From Methylococcales bacterium (lineage in GTDB: Bacteria > Pseudomonadota > Gammaproteobacteria > Methylococcales > Methylomonadaceae): a stretch of 20,407 bases of DNA. The notes below the pieces were generated by a model. That model was not told the DNA's origin. It made no database searches and saw nothing but the letters and a program-made list of their open reading frames with translations. The stretch is from contig JAGLUC010000215.1 of assembly GCA_023134955.1 (NCBI GenBank), forward strand, positions 1 through 20,407. The letters run 5' to 3'. Below, one piece after another: positions 1-7,161 of this stretch (its first letter is position 1; every line of letters begins with the position of its first letter). The position numbers were made by a program, and so were the translations under genes.

Positions 1-21
1 CATAGGTTTTAGTGATTAAGT

Positions 22-330
22 TTATTGTTTTTTACACGCTGGACATGTTTTACAGTTCAATAGACTAATTAGCCACCGATCAAAATTCTCTTTCCCAATA
101 TAATATTGTGGTAGATGAACGCCACAGTATGGGCAGTGTATAAAAATACCATAAAGCATACCTAAGCTACCTATAATAATACTCAACAATAAAAAATAGA
201 TGTCATATAAATTCAAATTGTTAGCTGTTAAGTAGAATATTAAAAAAGCACTATTAGATAAAATACTTATTAAAAAAATGTATATTTTCCACATTTGCCC
301 GCTTTTTTTTATTAGTAAGTCATTAAACAT
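22..330 (-). CDS. Small membrane protein with a C-terminal zinc ribbon, function unknown
   Basis: This is a 102-residue hypothetical protein that I do not recognise as a named family. Two hydrophobic segments (about residues 14-36 and 43-64) should span the inner membrane. The C-terminal part has cysteines in a CPYC pair (66-69) and a CKTCPAC cluster (93-99), the spacing expected of a zinc ribbon or rubredoxin-like knuckle on one face of the membrane. The start is ATG with only a weak GG-containing region upstream, so it is not strongly defined. The gene stands alone beside a repeat-rich gap and next to the decayed vapBC locus, which fits an accessory location. No function can be inferred beyond metal binding at a membrane. 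Confidence 0.6.
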   Translation of the reverse strand: MFNDLLIKKSGQMWKIYIFLISILSNSAFLIFYLTANNLNLYDIYFLLLSIIIGSLGMLYGIFIHCPYCGVHLPQYYIGKENFDRWLISLLNCKTCPACKKQ

Positions 331-426
331 AAAAATACCAATATTAAAATATGATAGTTATTTAAATCAATTGAGTCTAATTCTAATGTCGTGGGGGTAA
401 AAAATATAGGCTATTGATTTTGGGGC

Positions 427-442
427 GAAGGCTTTAGCCTTC
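427..442. repeat. Short palindrome GAAGGCT-TT-AGCCTTC
   Basis: Seven-base perfect arms flank a two-base centre, preceded by TGGGGC. The architecture matches the GCGGACT-NN-AGTCCGC palindromes near trpE (17781-17796 and 17833-17848): same arm length, same centre size, different arm sequence. It is probably a degenerate member or relative of a dispersed intergenic palindromic repeat. No T-tract follows on either strand, so it is not a convincing intrinsic terminator. Confidence 0.5.
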
Positions 443-479
443 ACATGGTAATCATGAAAAGCAACTTGTAAGATGTATG

Positions 480-618
480 TGTAGGTTGGATGAACGATAT
501 TACGCCAAGGATGGCGCGAAGCAGAGTAATGCAAGAGTAATTACCGAAAAGCAGTTGCCGAGCATAATCCGACATTTGTGATAAAATGGTGGAATACGTT
601 TTACTTTTCTACCCTACA
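480..618. mobile_element. MITE-like element of about 139 bases, no coding capacity
   Basis: The ends are imperfect inverted repeats: TGTAGGTTGG at the left and CTACCCTACA at the right, whose reverse complement is TGTAGGGTAG (8 of 10 identical). The interior has no open frame of note and contains the 15-mer AAGAGTAATTACCGA (533-547), which recurs at 9898-9912. The features suit a non-autonomous miniature inverted-repeat element. I see no target-site duplication, and the right edge may extend towards 640, so the boundaries are approximate. It lies right beside the point where the vapC frame breaks. Confidence 0.5.
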
Positions 619-627
619 GAGTACGCC

Positions 628-789
628 TTACGAGTTAGATCGTTCAACACCATACATTAGCTCAGCATAACTGACGATAGAAATGCATATATTTTCCATC
701 TCAAGCTTTTGAAAGTGCAGAAGAACATGAAGAGGATGCTCTTTGATAATATAGCTACACATATCAGTATCCAGCATATACCGTAGCAC
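628..789 (-). pseudogene. vapC: Truncated VapC-type PIN-domain toxin
   Basis: Reading on from the antitoxin, a frame starts at a GTG that shares its G with the antitoxin stop (TAGTG). It encodes 53 residues beginning VLRYMLDTDMCSYIIKEHP and continuing through ENICISIVSYAELMYGVERS. This is the N-terminal half of a VapC PIN-domain ribonuclease: the first catalytic Asp (residue 7, in MLDTD) and the YAEL glutamate (residue 43) are present. Family members are about 130-140 residues long. The frame ends at TAA near the MITE-like element, and I could not find the missing C-terminal half, with its later catalytic aspartates, in the sequence to the left. The toxin should be inactive. Confidence 0.75.
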
Positions 790-1019
790 TAAAATAACTC
801 TCTTTCTTGTGGGGGAAGATCAACTCGGTTTTCCATAAAGTCAGCTGATACCTGGACGGGTGAATTAAAAAAATCATCCCAGGATTCAGGTTTTTCAGAG
901 AGAATGACACGATTGCCTTCTTTATGGATAAAGACCTCTTTCCCTTCAAAGCGAAAAGCTTTAGGTAATCTTACAGCCTGACTTCGACCTGTTGTGAAAA
1001 TTTTTGCAGTTTTAGACAT
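789..1019 (-). CDS. vapB: VapB-type antitoxin (AbrB/MazE fold), partner toxin broken
   Basis: This 76-residue protein has the VapB signature: TAKIFTTGRSQAVRLPKAFRF (about residues 4-24) followed by a KEVFIHKEGNRVIL strand, the swapped-hairpin AbrB-type DNA-binding fold. The acidic, tryptophan-containing tail (SWDDFF, about 46-51) is the part that normally wraps the VapC toxin. A good Shine-Dalgarno (GGAGAA, 1025-1030 in complement) precedes the ATG. Its stop overlaps the GTG of vapC, the usual translational coupling of these modules. Because vapC is truncated, this is now an orphan antitoxin. It might persist as a repressor, neutralise a related toxin elsewhere, or simply be decaying. Confidence 0.85.
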   Translation of the reverse strand: MSKTAKIFTTGRSQAVRLPKAFRFEGKEVFIHKEGNRVILSEKPESWDDFFNSPVQVSADFMENRVDLPPQERELF

Positions 1020-1048
1020 CGAATTTCTCCAAAAGAATAAAGTTTAGA

Positions 1049-1069
1049 GTATATATTGCTTAATGATAC
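1049..1069. promoter_or_regulatory. Possible VapB operator in the antitoxin promoter
   Basis: An imperfect inverted repeat (GTATATATT facing AATGATAC) lies 30-50 bases upstream of the vapB start. VapB antitoxins usually repress their own promoters by binding such palindromes. The repeat is AT-rich and imperfect, so it could be chance. Confidence 0.25.
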
Positions 1070-1081
1070 ATATCAAGATAG

Positions 1082-1798
1082 CTATTTTTTAAAGTTAATC
1101 ACTTTATTCGCAGGGTTTAGATTGATCTCATCAATCACAATATCAGGGTTTGAGTTTAGTATATAACTGACTGTTTCTGCAATATCTTCGGGCAATAATG
1201 CCTGGGTTTTATCATCACCGGGTTGAAAATTTAATGACTCAAAAAAATCCGTTTTCACCATGCCAGGGTTAATTAACGAAACTCTTACTGAACTTGTACC
1301 ACATTCTTCTCTTAATGCTTGAGTAAAGCCCCGAAGAGCAAATTTACTGGCACAATAAATAGTCCCTTTCCGACTGCCTTTTAAGGCTGCTTCAGAGCCA
1401 ATATAAATTAAATGGCTGGATGGCTTTTTCTTTAAGTTGGGAATAAGTGCACGAGTAGCCAAAGCCTGACTGGTAAAGTTAACGGTGATTAATTGTTCAA
1501 TTTGGGCAAAAGAAAATTGTTCAATTGAACCAAATTGACCATAGCCCGCAGAAAATACCACACTATCTAGCAAAGGATATTGTTTTTCTAAGGATTTCAT
1601 CTTACCGGCAAGTTTATCAAGCTGGGAAAAGTCTATTTCTATAAAATGAAAGTTTTTGTGTGATGTTTTAAATTGCTGGCAGTTACGGGATGTACCAATG
1701 ACCGTATGTCCCTGTTGTAATAACATTTTGGAAATAGCTCGACCAATGCCAGAACTTGCACCTGTTACCAATAGGGTTCTTGTTTTTATATCTTGCAT
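1082..1798 (-). CDS. Short-chain dehydrogenase/reductase (classical SDR)
   Basis: This is an NAD(P)-dependent oxidoreductase of the classical SDR family, 238 residues, close to the usual 240-260. The cofactor motif TGASSGIG is at 12-19, the catalytic Ser at 135 (IGSEAALKG), the YxxxK pair at Tyr148/Lys152 (YCASK), an Asn at 107 (TVNF) and the PG motif at 178-179. The structural NAG motif appears as SAG (83-85), a tolerated variant. The substrate cannot be read from sequence. Its start overlaps the end of the spore-photoproduct-lyase-like gene by 13 bases, so it is the last gene of the overlapping four-gene unit and is likely translated by coupling. An SDR of lipid or quinone metabolism is possible but is a guess. 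Confidence 0.85.
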   Translation of the reverse strand: MQDIKTRTLLVTGASSGIGRAISKMLLQQGHTVIGTSRNCQQFKTSHKNFHFIEIDFSQLDKLAGKMKSLEKQYPLLDSVVFSAGYGQFGSIEQFSFAQIEQLITVNFTSQALATRALIPNLKKKPSSHLIYIGSEAALKGSRKGTIYCASKFALRGFTQALREECGTSSVRVSLINPGMVKTDFFESLNFQPGDDKTQALLPEDIAETVSYILNSNPDIVIDEINLNPANKVINFKK

Positions 1799-2778
1799 GG
1801 GAAAAACTTTGACCTAGGGATATAAGTTAATAATTCATCGCTACAATATTGCATCATTTGTTGCTCTAACTCTGATTTATATGAGGTTATTTTATTGGAT
1901 GTTTCTAGTGGGCTAGAAAACAGCACCTCTTCTGGATAAAGTTTATGAATCTTTTTAAAATATTTCTCAGGTAATCTGAATACCCCTAAACTAACAGAAT
2001 GCAGGGAGTCTACTGAAATTCTTGAAAAAACTTGTTCAAACAGGGCTTTATATTGTTGTTGATAGCCTGTTTGATAAATTAACGGGTCAAATCGCAAACC
2101 AAGTTGCCAGCCCTGAGCTTGTAATTTACATAGTGCATCAATACGACGGCTGAGTGCAGGTGCTTTATCTTCAACCTTTTGAGCAATTTCATCTGGGGAC
2201 AAACTGAAGGCGACAATACAACGAGGATCAGGTTTTCTATTAAGTAAACTTCTAATTTGAGTGCTTTTAGTTCTTAACTCTAGCCATGCATTAGGAATAT
2301 CAGCAAAGAAAGGCAAAAAATGCTCTGCAAAACCAGTGACAGGCTCTAAAGCTAAGCTGTCACAATCATAACCAGAGAAAAAATGAACGGCTTCATCTGG
2401 GGTAGTTTCACAAATTTGTTTAATATGCTGTTGGTAATCTTCAAAATTAACAAATAAAACATAATTAGCTGATTGATACATGCCTTGTAAAAAACAATAA
2501 CGACAATCGTATAAACAGTTAAGCATATGAGAAAAATAATAGTTTTTCTCTGTGCCTATACCGTAACCAGGTGGTGCTGGAAGAGCAAAGGATTGGTATT
2601 TCTCAGCCAAAATTAAAGCAGGAGCTTGTTTTTGTATACGAAAATTTTGAGCTTTTGGATTAAAAACTTCGCCATAGCGTTCACAGAGAACCTTTCTGGC
2701 TTGCGGAAATCGTTCGCAAATTGAAATTGTTCTAGGGTGATGACGAATATTTTCTTCAATATAGAGCGTATTAATCAT
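1786..2778 (-). CDS. Radical-SAM protein of the spore photoproduct lyase family
   Basis: Family members use a [4Fe-4S] cluster and S-adenosylmethionine; the studied enzyme, SplB, reverses the spore photoproduct thymine dimer in DNA. Here, 330 residues long, the radical-SAM cysteines are Cys88, Cys92 and Cys95 (CLYDCRYCFLQG), the CX3CX2C spacing and following FLQ typical of the family. Cys139, in a YDCDSLALEPVTG context, falls where SplB has its hydrogen-donor cysteine (SplB: CTSD then an acidic residue and LT). This suggests retention of the radical-transfer residue, though the alignment was made by eye. Nothing in the window suggests a spore former, so the substrate may be another DNA photolesion or something unrelated. 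The start ATG overlaps the kinase stop (ATGA). Confidence 0.85.
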   Translation of the reverse strand: MINTLYIEENIRHHPRTISICERFPQARKVLCERYGEVFNPKAQNFRIQKQAPALILAEKYQSFALPAPPGYGIGTEKNYYFSHMLNCLYDCRYCFLQGMYQSANYVLFVNFEDYQQHIKQICETTPDEAVHFFSGYDCDSLALEPVTGFAEHFLPFFADIPNAWLELRTKSTQIRSLLNRKPDPRCIVAFSLSPDEIAQKVEDKAPALSRRIDALCKLQAQGWQLGLRFDPLIYQTGYQQQYKALFEQVFSRISVDSLHSVSLGVFRLPEKYFKKIHKLYPEEVLFSSPLETSNKITSYKSELEQQMMQYCSDELLTYIPRSKFFPCKI

Positions 2779-5700
2779 CTGTGATTGGCTAATTTTGTCT
2801 TTAATACTTCTATTAAAATTTCAATCTCCTGTTCAAGAGTTACAAGCAAAGGTTTTATTTCTGCCCACTGTTTCTTTGGCGCGATACTTTCAATACTCTT
2901 TAATAATTGCTCAACTTTATCTGCGGTTAAGGTTGTACATACACCTTTTAAAGTATGAATCTCTTGTTCAAACTGTATAAAGTTCTGGCTGTTATAGGCA
3001 TCATTGATATTTTTAAGGTAGCGATTGGATTCATCAATAAACATGGATGCCATCATTTCTAAAAGTTCAGTATCATTAGCAAGGCGTTTTAATGAAGCGT
3101 CCCAATTACATACTTGTATAGGCGAAGATGTGTTTTTAACAATATCTTTTATAGGTTCTTTAATTAAATACTTGCCGATGGTGCTAAAAAGCTCCTTTAC
3201 ATCAATAGGCTTGGATATATAGTCATTCATTCCAGCAGAAAAAGCCCTATCTTTATCTTCTTTCATGGCATTAGCTGTCATGGCTATAATAGGGGTTTGT
3301 TGTTGAGTAGTGCTTGCTTCGATTGACCTTATTCTCTGGGTTGCTTCAATACCATCCATTTCAGGCATTTGAAAATCCATTAAAATAATATCAAATTGCT
3401 GTTGTTTAAATTGATCAACCGCTTCGATACCATTAACCGCAATAACAACCTTATGACCCTTTTTTGTCAGTAAGCTAAAGGTTAATTTCTGGTTGATGGG
3501 ATTGTCTTCGGCTACTAATATTTTTAAATGTTCGGATAAGTCGTTATCTGTTGCTGAATTGTAATTTATAGTACCAGTTATAGAAGGAAGGTCATTTATT
3601 TCTTTTGTCTGGACTGGAAAATCGAACCAGGCAGTGAATGAGAATGTTGAACCTTTACCCTGTATGCTTCTTAACCAAATTTCTCCACCCATCAAGTGAA
3701 TTAATTGTGATGAAATTGATAAGCCTAGCCCTGTACCGCCATATTCACGGGAAACAGAGTTATCTGCCTGAGAAAAGGCGTTGAATATAGACTCTTGTAT
3801 ATGCTCTGAAATACCAATACCTGTATCGCTAACATCAAATTGTAGACAGGTTTTATGGTTTCCTGCTATTTGAATAGAAACCGTTAATTTTACTTCACCT
3901 TCCTGGGTAAATTTAATGGCATTACCAATGAGGTTAGTCAATATTTGCCTGAGTCGACCTGGATCACCAACCAGTGTGAAGGGGATAACGGGCGGCATCT
4001 GTATTGTAAGTATTAAGTTTTTTTGTTTGGCAGCAATATTAAATGACTTGATGGTTTCATTTAATAAGTGGGAAAGCTCAAATTCGATATATTCAAAATC
4101 TAATTTACCCGCTTCAATCTTGGAAAAATCAAGAATATCATTAATTATATTTAATAAAGAGAGAGAGGAGCTTTTAACAATTTCTAAATACTCTTTTTGT
4201 TCCTTATCAAGAGAGGTGTCTAAAGCCAAGTCAGTCATACCAATAATTCCATTCATAGGGGTACGAATTTCATGACTCATATTGGCTAAAAACTCACTTT
4301 TAGCCTGACTAGCCTGCTCTGCATTTTTTATCGCGCCTTGTAAAAGTTGTTCATTTGCAAGGCGTTGAGAAATATCGCTAAAAACAGCGACAGAACCAAT
4401 GACCTGATTATTTTCAGTTAAAGGAACAGCTGTAATTTCTATAGAAACAGCCTTACCATTCTTATGGGTAAGTAAAATTTTATCTGAACTGTAATTTGTA
4501 TTATTAACAATGCTTTTTTGCAGAATTGATTGCTCACTGGCAATAGGGTTGCCATGAATATCTTGAAAATGAATGATGCTATGGATGTTTTTTTCCATTA
4601 ATTCGGAAGCAGACCAATCTAAAATACGCTCGGCTCCTTTATTCCAAAAAGTGCATAGTCCCTTGGTATCAATTGCATAAACACCTTGAGCCATTGAATT
4701 GGTGAGTTTATCCATAAAGGACTGGCTTTTTAATAACTGCTCTTCTAAGCGTTTTTGAAGGGTAATATCAGTGCGAATGGCAATGTAGTGTGATGATTTT
4801 CCTGTGCTATGAAAGAAAGGAACTATGGTGGCACTTACCCAATAAAAAACCCCTTGTTTTGTTTTATTTTTAATTTCACCATGCCAGACCTTGCCCTGTA
4901 TCAGAGTCTTCCACAGTGAATTAAAAAAATCCTTGTCATGGAAACCAGAATTCAGCATTCGATGACTATTCCCCATTAACTCCTGTTCTGTATAACCACT
5001 GATCTTACAAAGTTTTTCGTTAACATAAGTAATATTACCCTTTACATCGGCTGCACTAACAATGGCATGTTGGTTTAAAGCAAGTTGCTGATTTTTTAAA
5101 TCTAATAAGACCTGGTTAAGTTTTTGAGATTGCTTTGCTAAGTTAAATAATAAAAAAACAATATAAATGCTCGCCATAGAAAGCAATAAAAAAAGAATTT
5201 TTTGAATGGCAATTGATTTGTTATGTTGCAACATATAATGCTGAGAGACAACATTCTCTAAGCTGACAATTGCCTGTAATACCTGAGGGGCTGTCATTAA
5301 TTCAACCAGACTTTTAGTTTTATTGCCGTGTAAAAAAAATAACTGGGCATGTTTAATTAATAAATTAAGTTGTTTGTTACTTTTTAACGGAGCATGAGTT
5401 GATAAGTTTTTTAGTTCAGAAATACTATCACTCATTAATTGAGCTGATGATTCAGAATATTTATAACGATTGTTTAATAAAGTTTTTTGTAATTGATTAA
5501 TGTGGAGTTTTATGGTGTCAGTTATTCGATGATTGGATAGAATCTCTTGCGACAAAGTATGGAAAAAATTGGATGAATTTCTAAACAATGCATGATGCGA
5601 TTTAAACTGTTCAATCAGAGCTATTTTTTTATCAACAGCACGACTAAAAATATCAACTGAATCTGCAATAGATGCACTATTAAGCTTTTGTGATGATGTG

Positions 5701-5978
5701 ATTTTATTAACTTGTTGTTGAATTTTTTCAAGTGTAAACAGTTGATGATTTAAATGGTCATAATTTTTATAAACGCCAACCTGATGTAAAAATATACTTT
5801 GGTTAATTTCTAAATTTAATGTGCTTGCTTGTTTGGATAAAATAAGCCGTTTATCTTCTAGCTTTAGACTTCTTGTATAGGTAGTGTAGATAAGAATTGA
5901 CAGCAAAAATATGGCTAAAAAAATGATGGCACTTAATCGGTAGATTGAGATAGGTCGATAAATAGAGATAGACTTCAT
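2775..5978 (-). CDS. Membrane hybrid histidine kinase: sensor, PAS-PAS, HisKA-HATPase, receiver, HPt
   Basis: This 1067-residue inner-membrane phosphorelay kinase has two membrane helices (about 15-33 and 261-280) enclosing a roughly 225-residue, helix-rich periplasmic region. That region contains a VYKNYDHLNHQL stretch reminiscent of double all-helical (DAHL-type) sensor domains. Next come PAS 1 (about 300-410), PAS 2 (about 422-540), and HisKA with phospho-acceptor His569 (FLANMSHEIRTPMNG). The ATPase has its N box at Asn686, DTGIGI at 718-723 and GGTGLGL at 747-753. The receiver has Glu824/Asp825, acceptor Asp868 and Lys923, and the HPt domain has His1008 (EIHTLKG). All phosphotransfer residues are present. 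Its ATG overlaps the peroxidase stop (TAATG), so the peroxidase is a likely sensing partner. The downstream regulator is not fused; the HD-GYP protein upstream is a candidate. Confidence 0.95.
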   Translation of the reverse strand: MKSISIYRPISIYRLSAIIFLAIFLLSILIYTTYTRSLKLEDKRLILSKQASTLNLEINQSIFLHQVGVYKNYDHLNHQLFTLEKIQQQVNKITSSQKLNSASIADSVDIFSRAVDKKIALIEQFKSHHALFRNSSNFFHTLSQEILSNHRITDTIKLHINQLQKTLLNNRYKYSESSAQLMSDSISELKNLSTHAPLKSNKQLNLLIKHAQLFFLHGNKTKSLVELMTAPQVLQAIVSLENVVSQHYMLQHNKSIAIQKILFLLLSMASIYIVFLLFNLAKQSQKLNQVLLDLKNQQLALNQHAIVSAADVKGNITYVNEKLCKISGYTEQELMGNSHRMLNSGFHDKDFFNSLWKTLIQGKVWHGEIKNKTKQGVFYWVSATIVPFFHSTGKSSHYIAIRTDITLQKRLEEQLLKSQSFMDKLTNSMAQGVYAIDTKGLCTFWNKGAERILDWSASELMEKNIHSIIHFQDIHGNPIASEQSILQKSIVNNTNYSSDKILLTHKNGKAVSIEITAVPLTENNQVIGSVAVFSDISQRLANEQLLQGAIKNAEQASQAKSEFLANMSHEIRTPMNGIIGMTDLALDTSLDKEQKEYLEIVKSSSLSLLNIINDILDFSKIEAGKLDFEYIEFELSHLLNETIKSFNIAAKQKNLILTIQMPPVIPFTLVGDPGRLRQILTNLIGNAIKFTQEGEVKLTVSIQIAGNHKTCLQFDVSDTGIGISEHIQESIFNAFSQADNSVSREYGGTGLGLSISSQLIHLMGGEIWLRSIQGKGSTFSFTAWFDFPVQTKEINDLPSITGTINYNSATDNDLSEHLKILVAEDNPINQKLTFSLLTKKGHKVVIAVNGIEAVDQFKQQQFDIILMDFQMPEMDGIEATQRIRSIEASTTQQQTPIIAMTANAMKEDKDRAFSAGMNDYISKPIDVKELFSTIGKYLIKEPIKDIVKNTSSPIQVCNWDASLKRLANDTELLEMMASMFIDESNRYLKNINDAYNSQNFIQFEQEIHTLKGVCTTLTADKVEQLLKSIESIAPKKQWAEIKPLLVTLEQEIEILIEVLKTKLANHR

Positions 5979-6991
5979 TACTCTACCTTCGCCGTTAATG
6001 TTTTAAGAAAAGCCACAATGAGGCGGGTTTCTTTTTCTGAGAGCTTGACACCTAATTGATAATAAGCCATTTTTTGTACGGCAGATTTTAATATTCGGGT
6101 TTGTCCATCATGAAAATAAGGGCCTGTTAATTCAATATTTCGTAAACCGGGGACTTTAAACAGGTATTTATCTTCATTCTTTTTGGTAATTTTAAATCGA
6201 CCCAGATCAGCTTTCGTTATAAGCTCTTTATCAGCGAAGTAATCATGAATCACCCCCATTTTTGCAAACATATTGCCGCCAACATTAACGCCCTGATGAC
6301 AAGAAATACAGCCTAAATTATTAAATAATTGATAGCCTTTTTTCTCATTTTTAGTTATCGCATCTTGTTGCCCTTTGAGATACAAATCAAAGCGTGAATT
6401 AGGGGTGAGTAGGCTACGCTCAAAAGTTACTATGGCATTTTTTATACTTTGCTCTGTAATCCCTTGTTTGGGAAAAAGCATTTTGAAAAGTTTTGCATAT
6501 TTAGCTGATGCAGTTAATTTTTCAATAACCTCTGACCATGAAGAATCCATCTCAACTGGATTATTAATAGGCCCATCAATTTGATCTTCAAGCGTATTAG
6601 CTCTGCCATCCCAAAATTGTTTAAAGTTAAGGGAACTATTGAATACAGTGGGTGCATTAAAGCTTCCAATTTGACCATGAATGCCTGCTGAAATAATTAA
6701 GCCATCTACGCCAGCGTTATGTATATTGTGACATGAGGCACATGACACCGTATCGTTTTTTGAAAGTCTGGTTTCAAAAAACAACTGTTTTCCTAATAAA
6801 ACAATGGCTTTATTCAAGTTTTGTTTAACAGGTATGGGTGTAATCGCTTGAGTATTTTTGTCCGCATAGCTACTTGCCAGGGTAGCACTGTTTATTTGAG
6901 AACTGAGAAGAATGTTTATTTGTAAGTAAATAAAATAACTGCAGAATATAAAAAAAAAGAAAACAAAGGTCTTTTTAAAAAAATATATCAT
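5978..6991 (-). CDS. Diheme cytochrome c peroxidase, membrane-anchored
   Basis: This periplasmic enzyme of the CcpA/MauG family, 337 residues, reduces H2O2 with electrons from small cytochromes. An N-terminal hydrophobic segment (about 8-30) without an obvious cleavage site suggests a membrane anchor. The two c-type heme motifs are CASCH (84-88) and CISCH (228-232). The tryptophan in FWDGR (Trp127) fits the electron-transfer tryptophan between hemes. ELTGPYFHDG (286-295) and MAYYQLG (308-314) match the C-terminal heme pocket; Met308 in the latter is the probable high-potential heme ligand, which favours a true peroxidase over a MauG-type enzyme with Tyr there. An AGGAAA Shine-Dalgarno precedes the start. 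It is the first gene of the overlapping unit, joined to the kinase by TAATG. Confidence 0.9.
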   Translation of the reverse strand: MIYFFKKTFVFFFFIFCSYFIYLQINILLSSQINSATLASSYADKNTQAITPIPVKQNLNKAIVLLGKQLFFETRLSKNDTVSCASCHNIHNAGVDGLIISAGIHGQIGSFNAPTVFNSSLNFKQFWDGRANTLEDQIDGPINNPVEMDSSWSEVIEKLTASAKYAKLFKMLFPKQGITEQSIKNAIVTFERSLLTPNSRFDLYLKGQQDAITKNEKKGYQLFNNLGCISCHQGVNVGGNMFAKMGVIHDYFADKELITKADLGRFKITKKNEDKYLFKVPGLRNIELTGPYFHDGQTRILKSAVQKMAYYQLGVKLSEKETRLIVAFLKTLTAKVE

Positions 6992-7161
6992 TAATATTTC
7001 CTTTTTTAAAAATGACAGGTCTGGTCAATTGTTTTAATTGAGGGCAATAGACAAGGAAATCCTAAGTAGACTTTATGTATAGTCTTCACGCCCGAACACC
7101 CCATTCTAGAATGGGGTGTTCTTAATCGTAAAGAGTCTATAGGGAATGAAAAATTTAGACG
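6992..7161. promoter_or_regulatory. Intergenic control region ahead of the peroxidase-kinase unit
   Basis: These 170 bases separate the HD-GYP gene from the peroxidase gene on the minus strand. They hold the perfect palindrome at 7094-7121, and nearer the peroxidase an inverted repeat AGACT-N8-AGTCT (7068-7085). No clean -35/-10 pair could be chosen, so the promoter itself is not placed. Confidence 0.35.
7094..7121. repeat. Perfect 28-base palindrome
   Basis: GAACACCCCATT, a central CTAG, and the exact complement AATGGGGTGTTC form a perfect dyad, able to fold into a 12-base-pair hairpin with a four-base loop. It starts about 40 bases beyond the HD-GYP stop codon. No T-run follows it on either strand, so a standard intrinsic terminator is unlikely. 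It could be an operator for a dimeric regulator of the peroxidase unit, an mRNA 3'-end-protecting hairpin, or a dispersed repeat. Confidence 0.7.

Larger units (their letters stand above)
331..788. other. Gene-poor stretch with repeats and a toxin-gene remnant
   Basis: This 458-base stretch contains no intact gene. From left to right it holds about 90 bases of plain AT-rich DNA, a short palindrome (427-442), a MITE-like element (480-618) and the truncated vapC reading frame (628-789, minus strand). It looks like a small insertion and decay hotspot. Confidence 0.6.

Noticed and set aside
764..949. A 61-codon minus-strand frame overlapping vapB
   Set aside because: It lies in another frame of the vapB antitoxin, has no family features, and the VapB frame has a proper ribosome site.
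3916..4275. A 119-codon plus-strand frame inside the kinase gene
   Set aside because: It is antisense to the conserved HisKA and ATPase coding region and its protein resembles nothing; it reflects codon bias on the opposite strand.
7094..7121. The large palindrome as a Rho-independent terminator
   Set aside because: No run of T follows the hairpin on either strand, so it is listed as a palindrome of unknown role.
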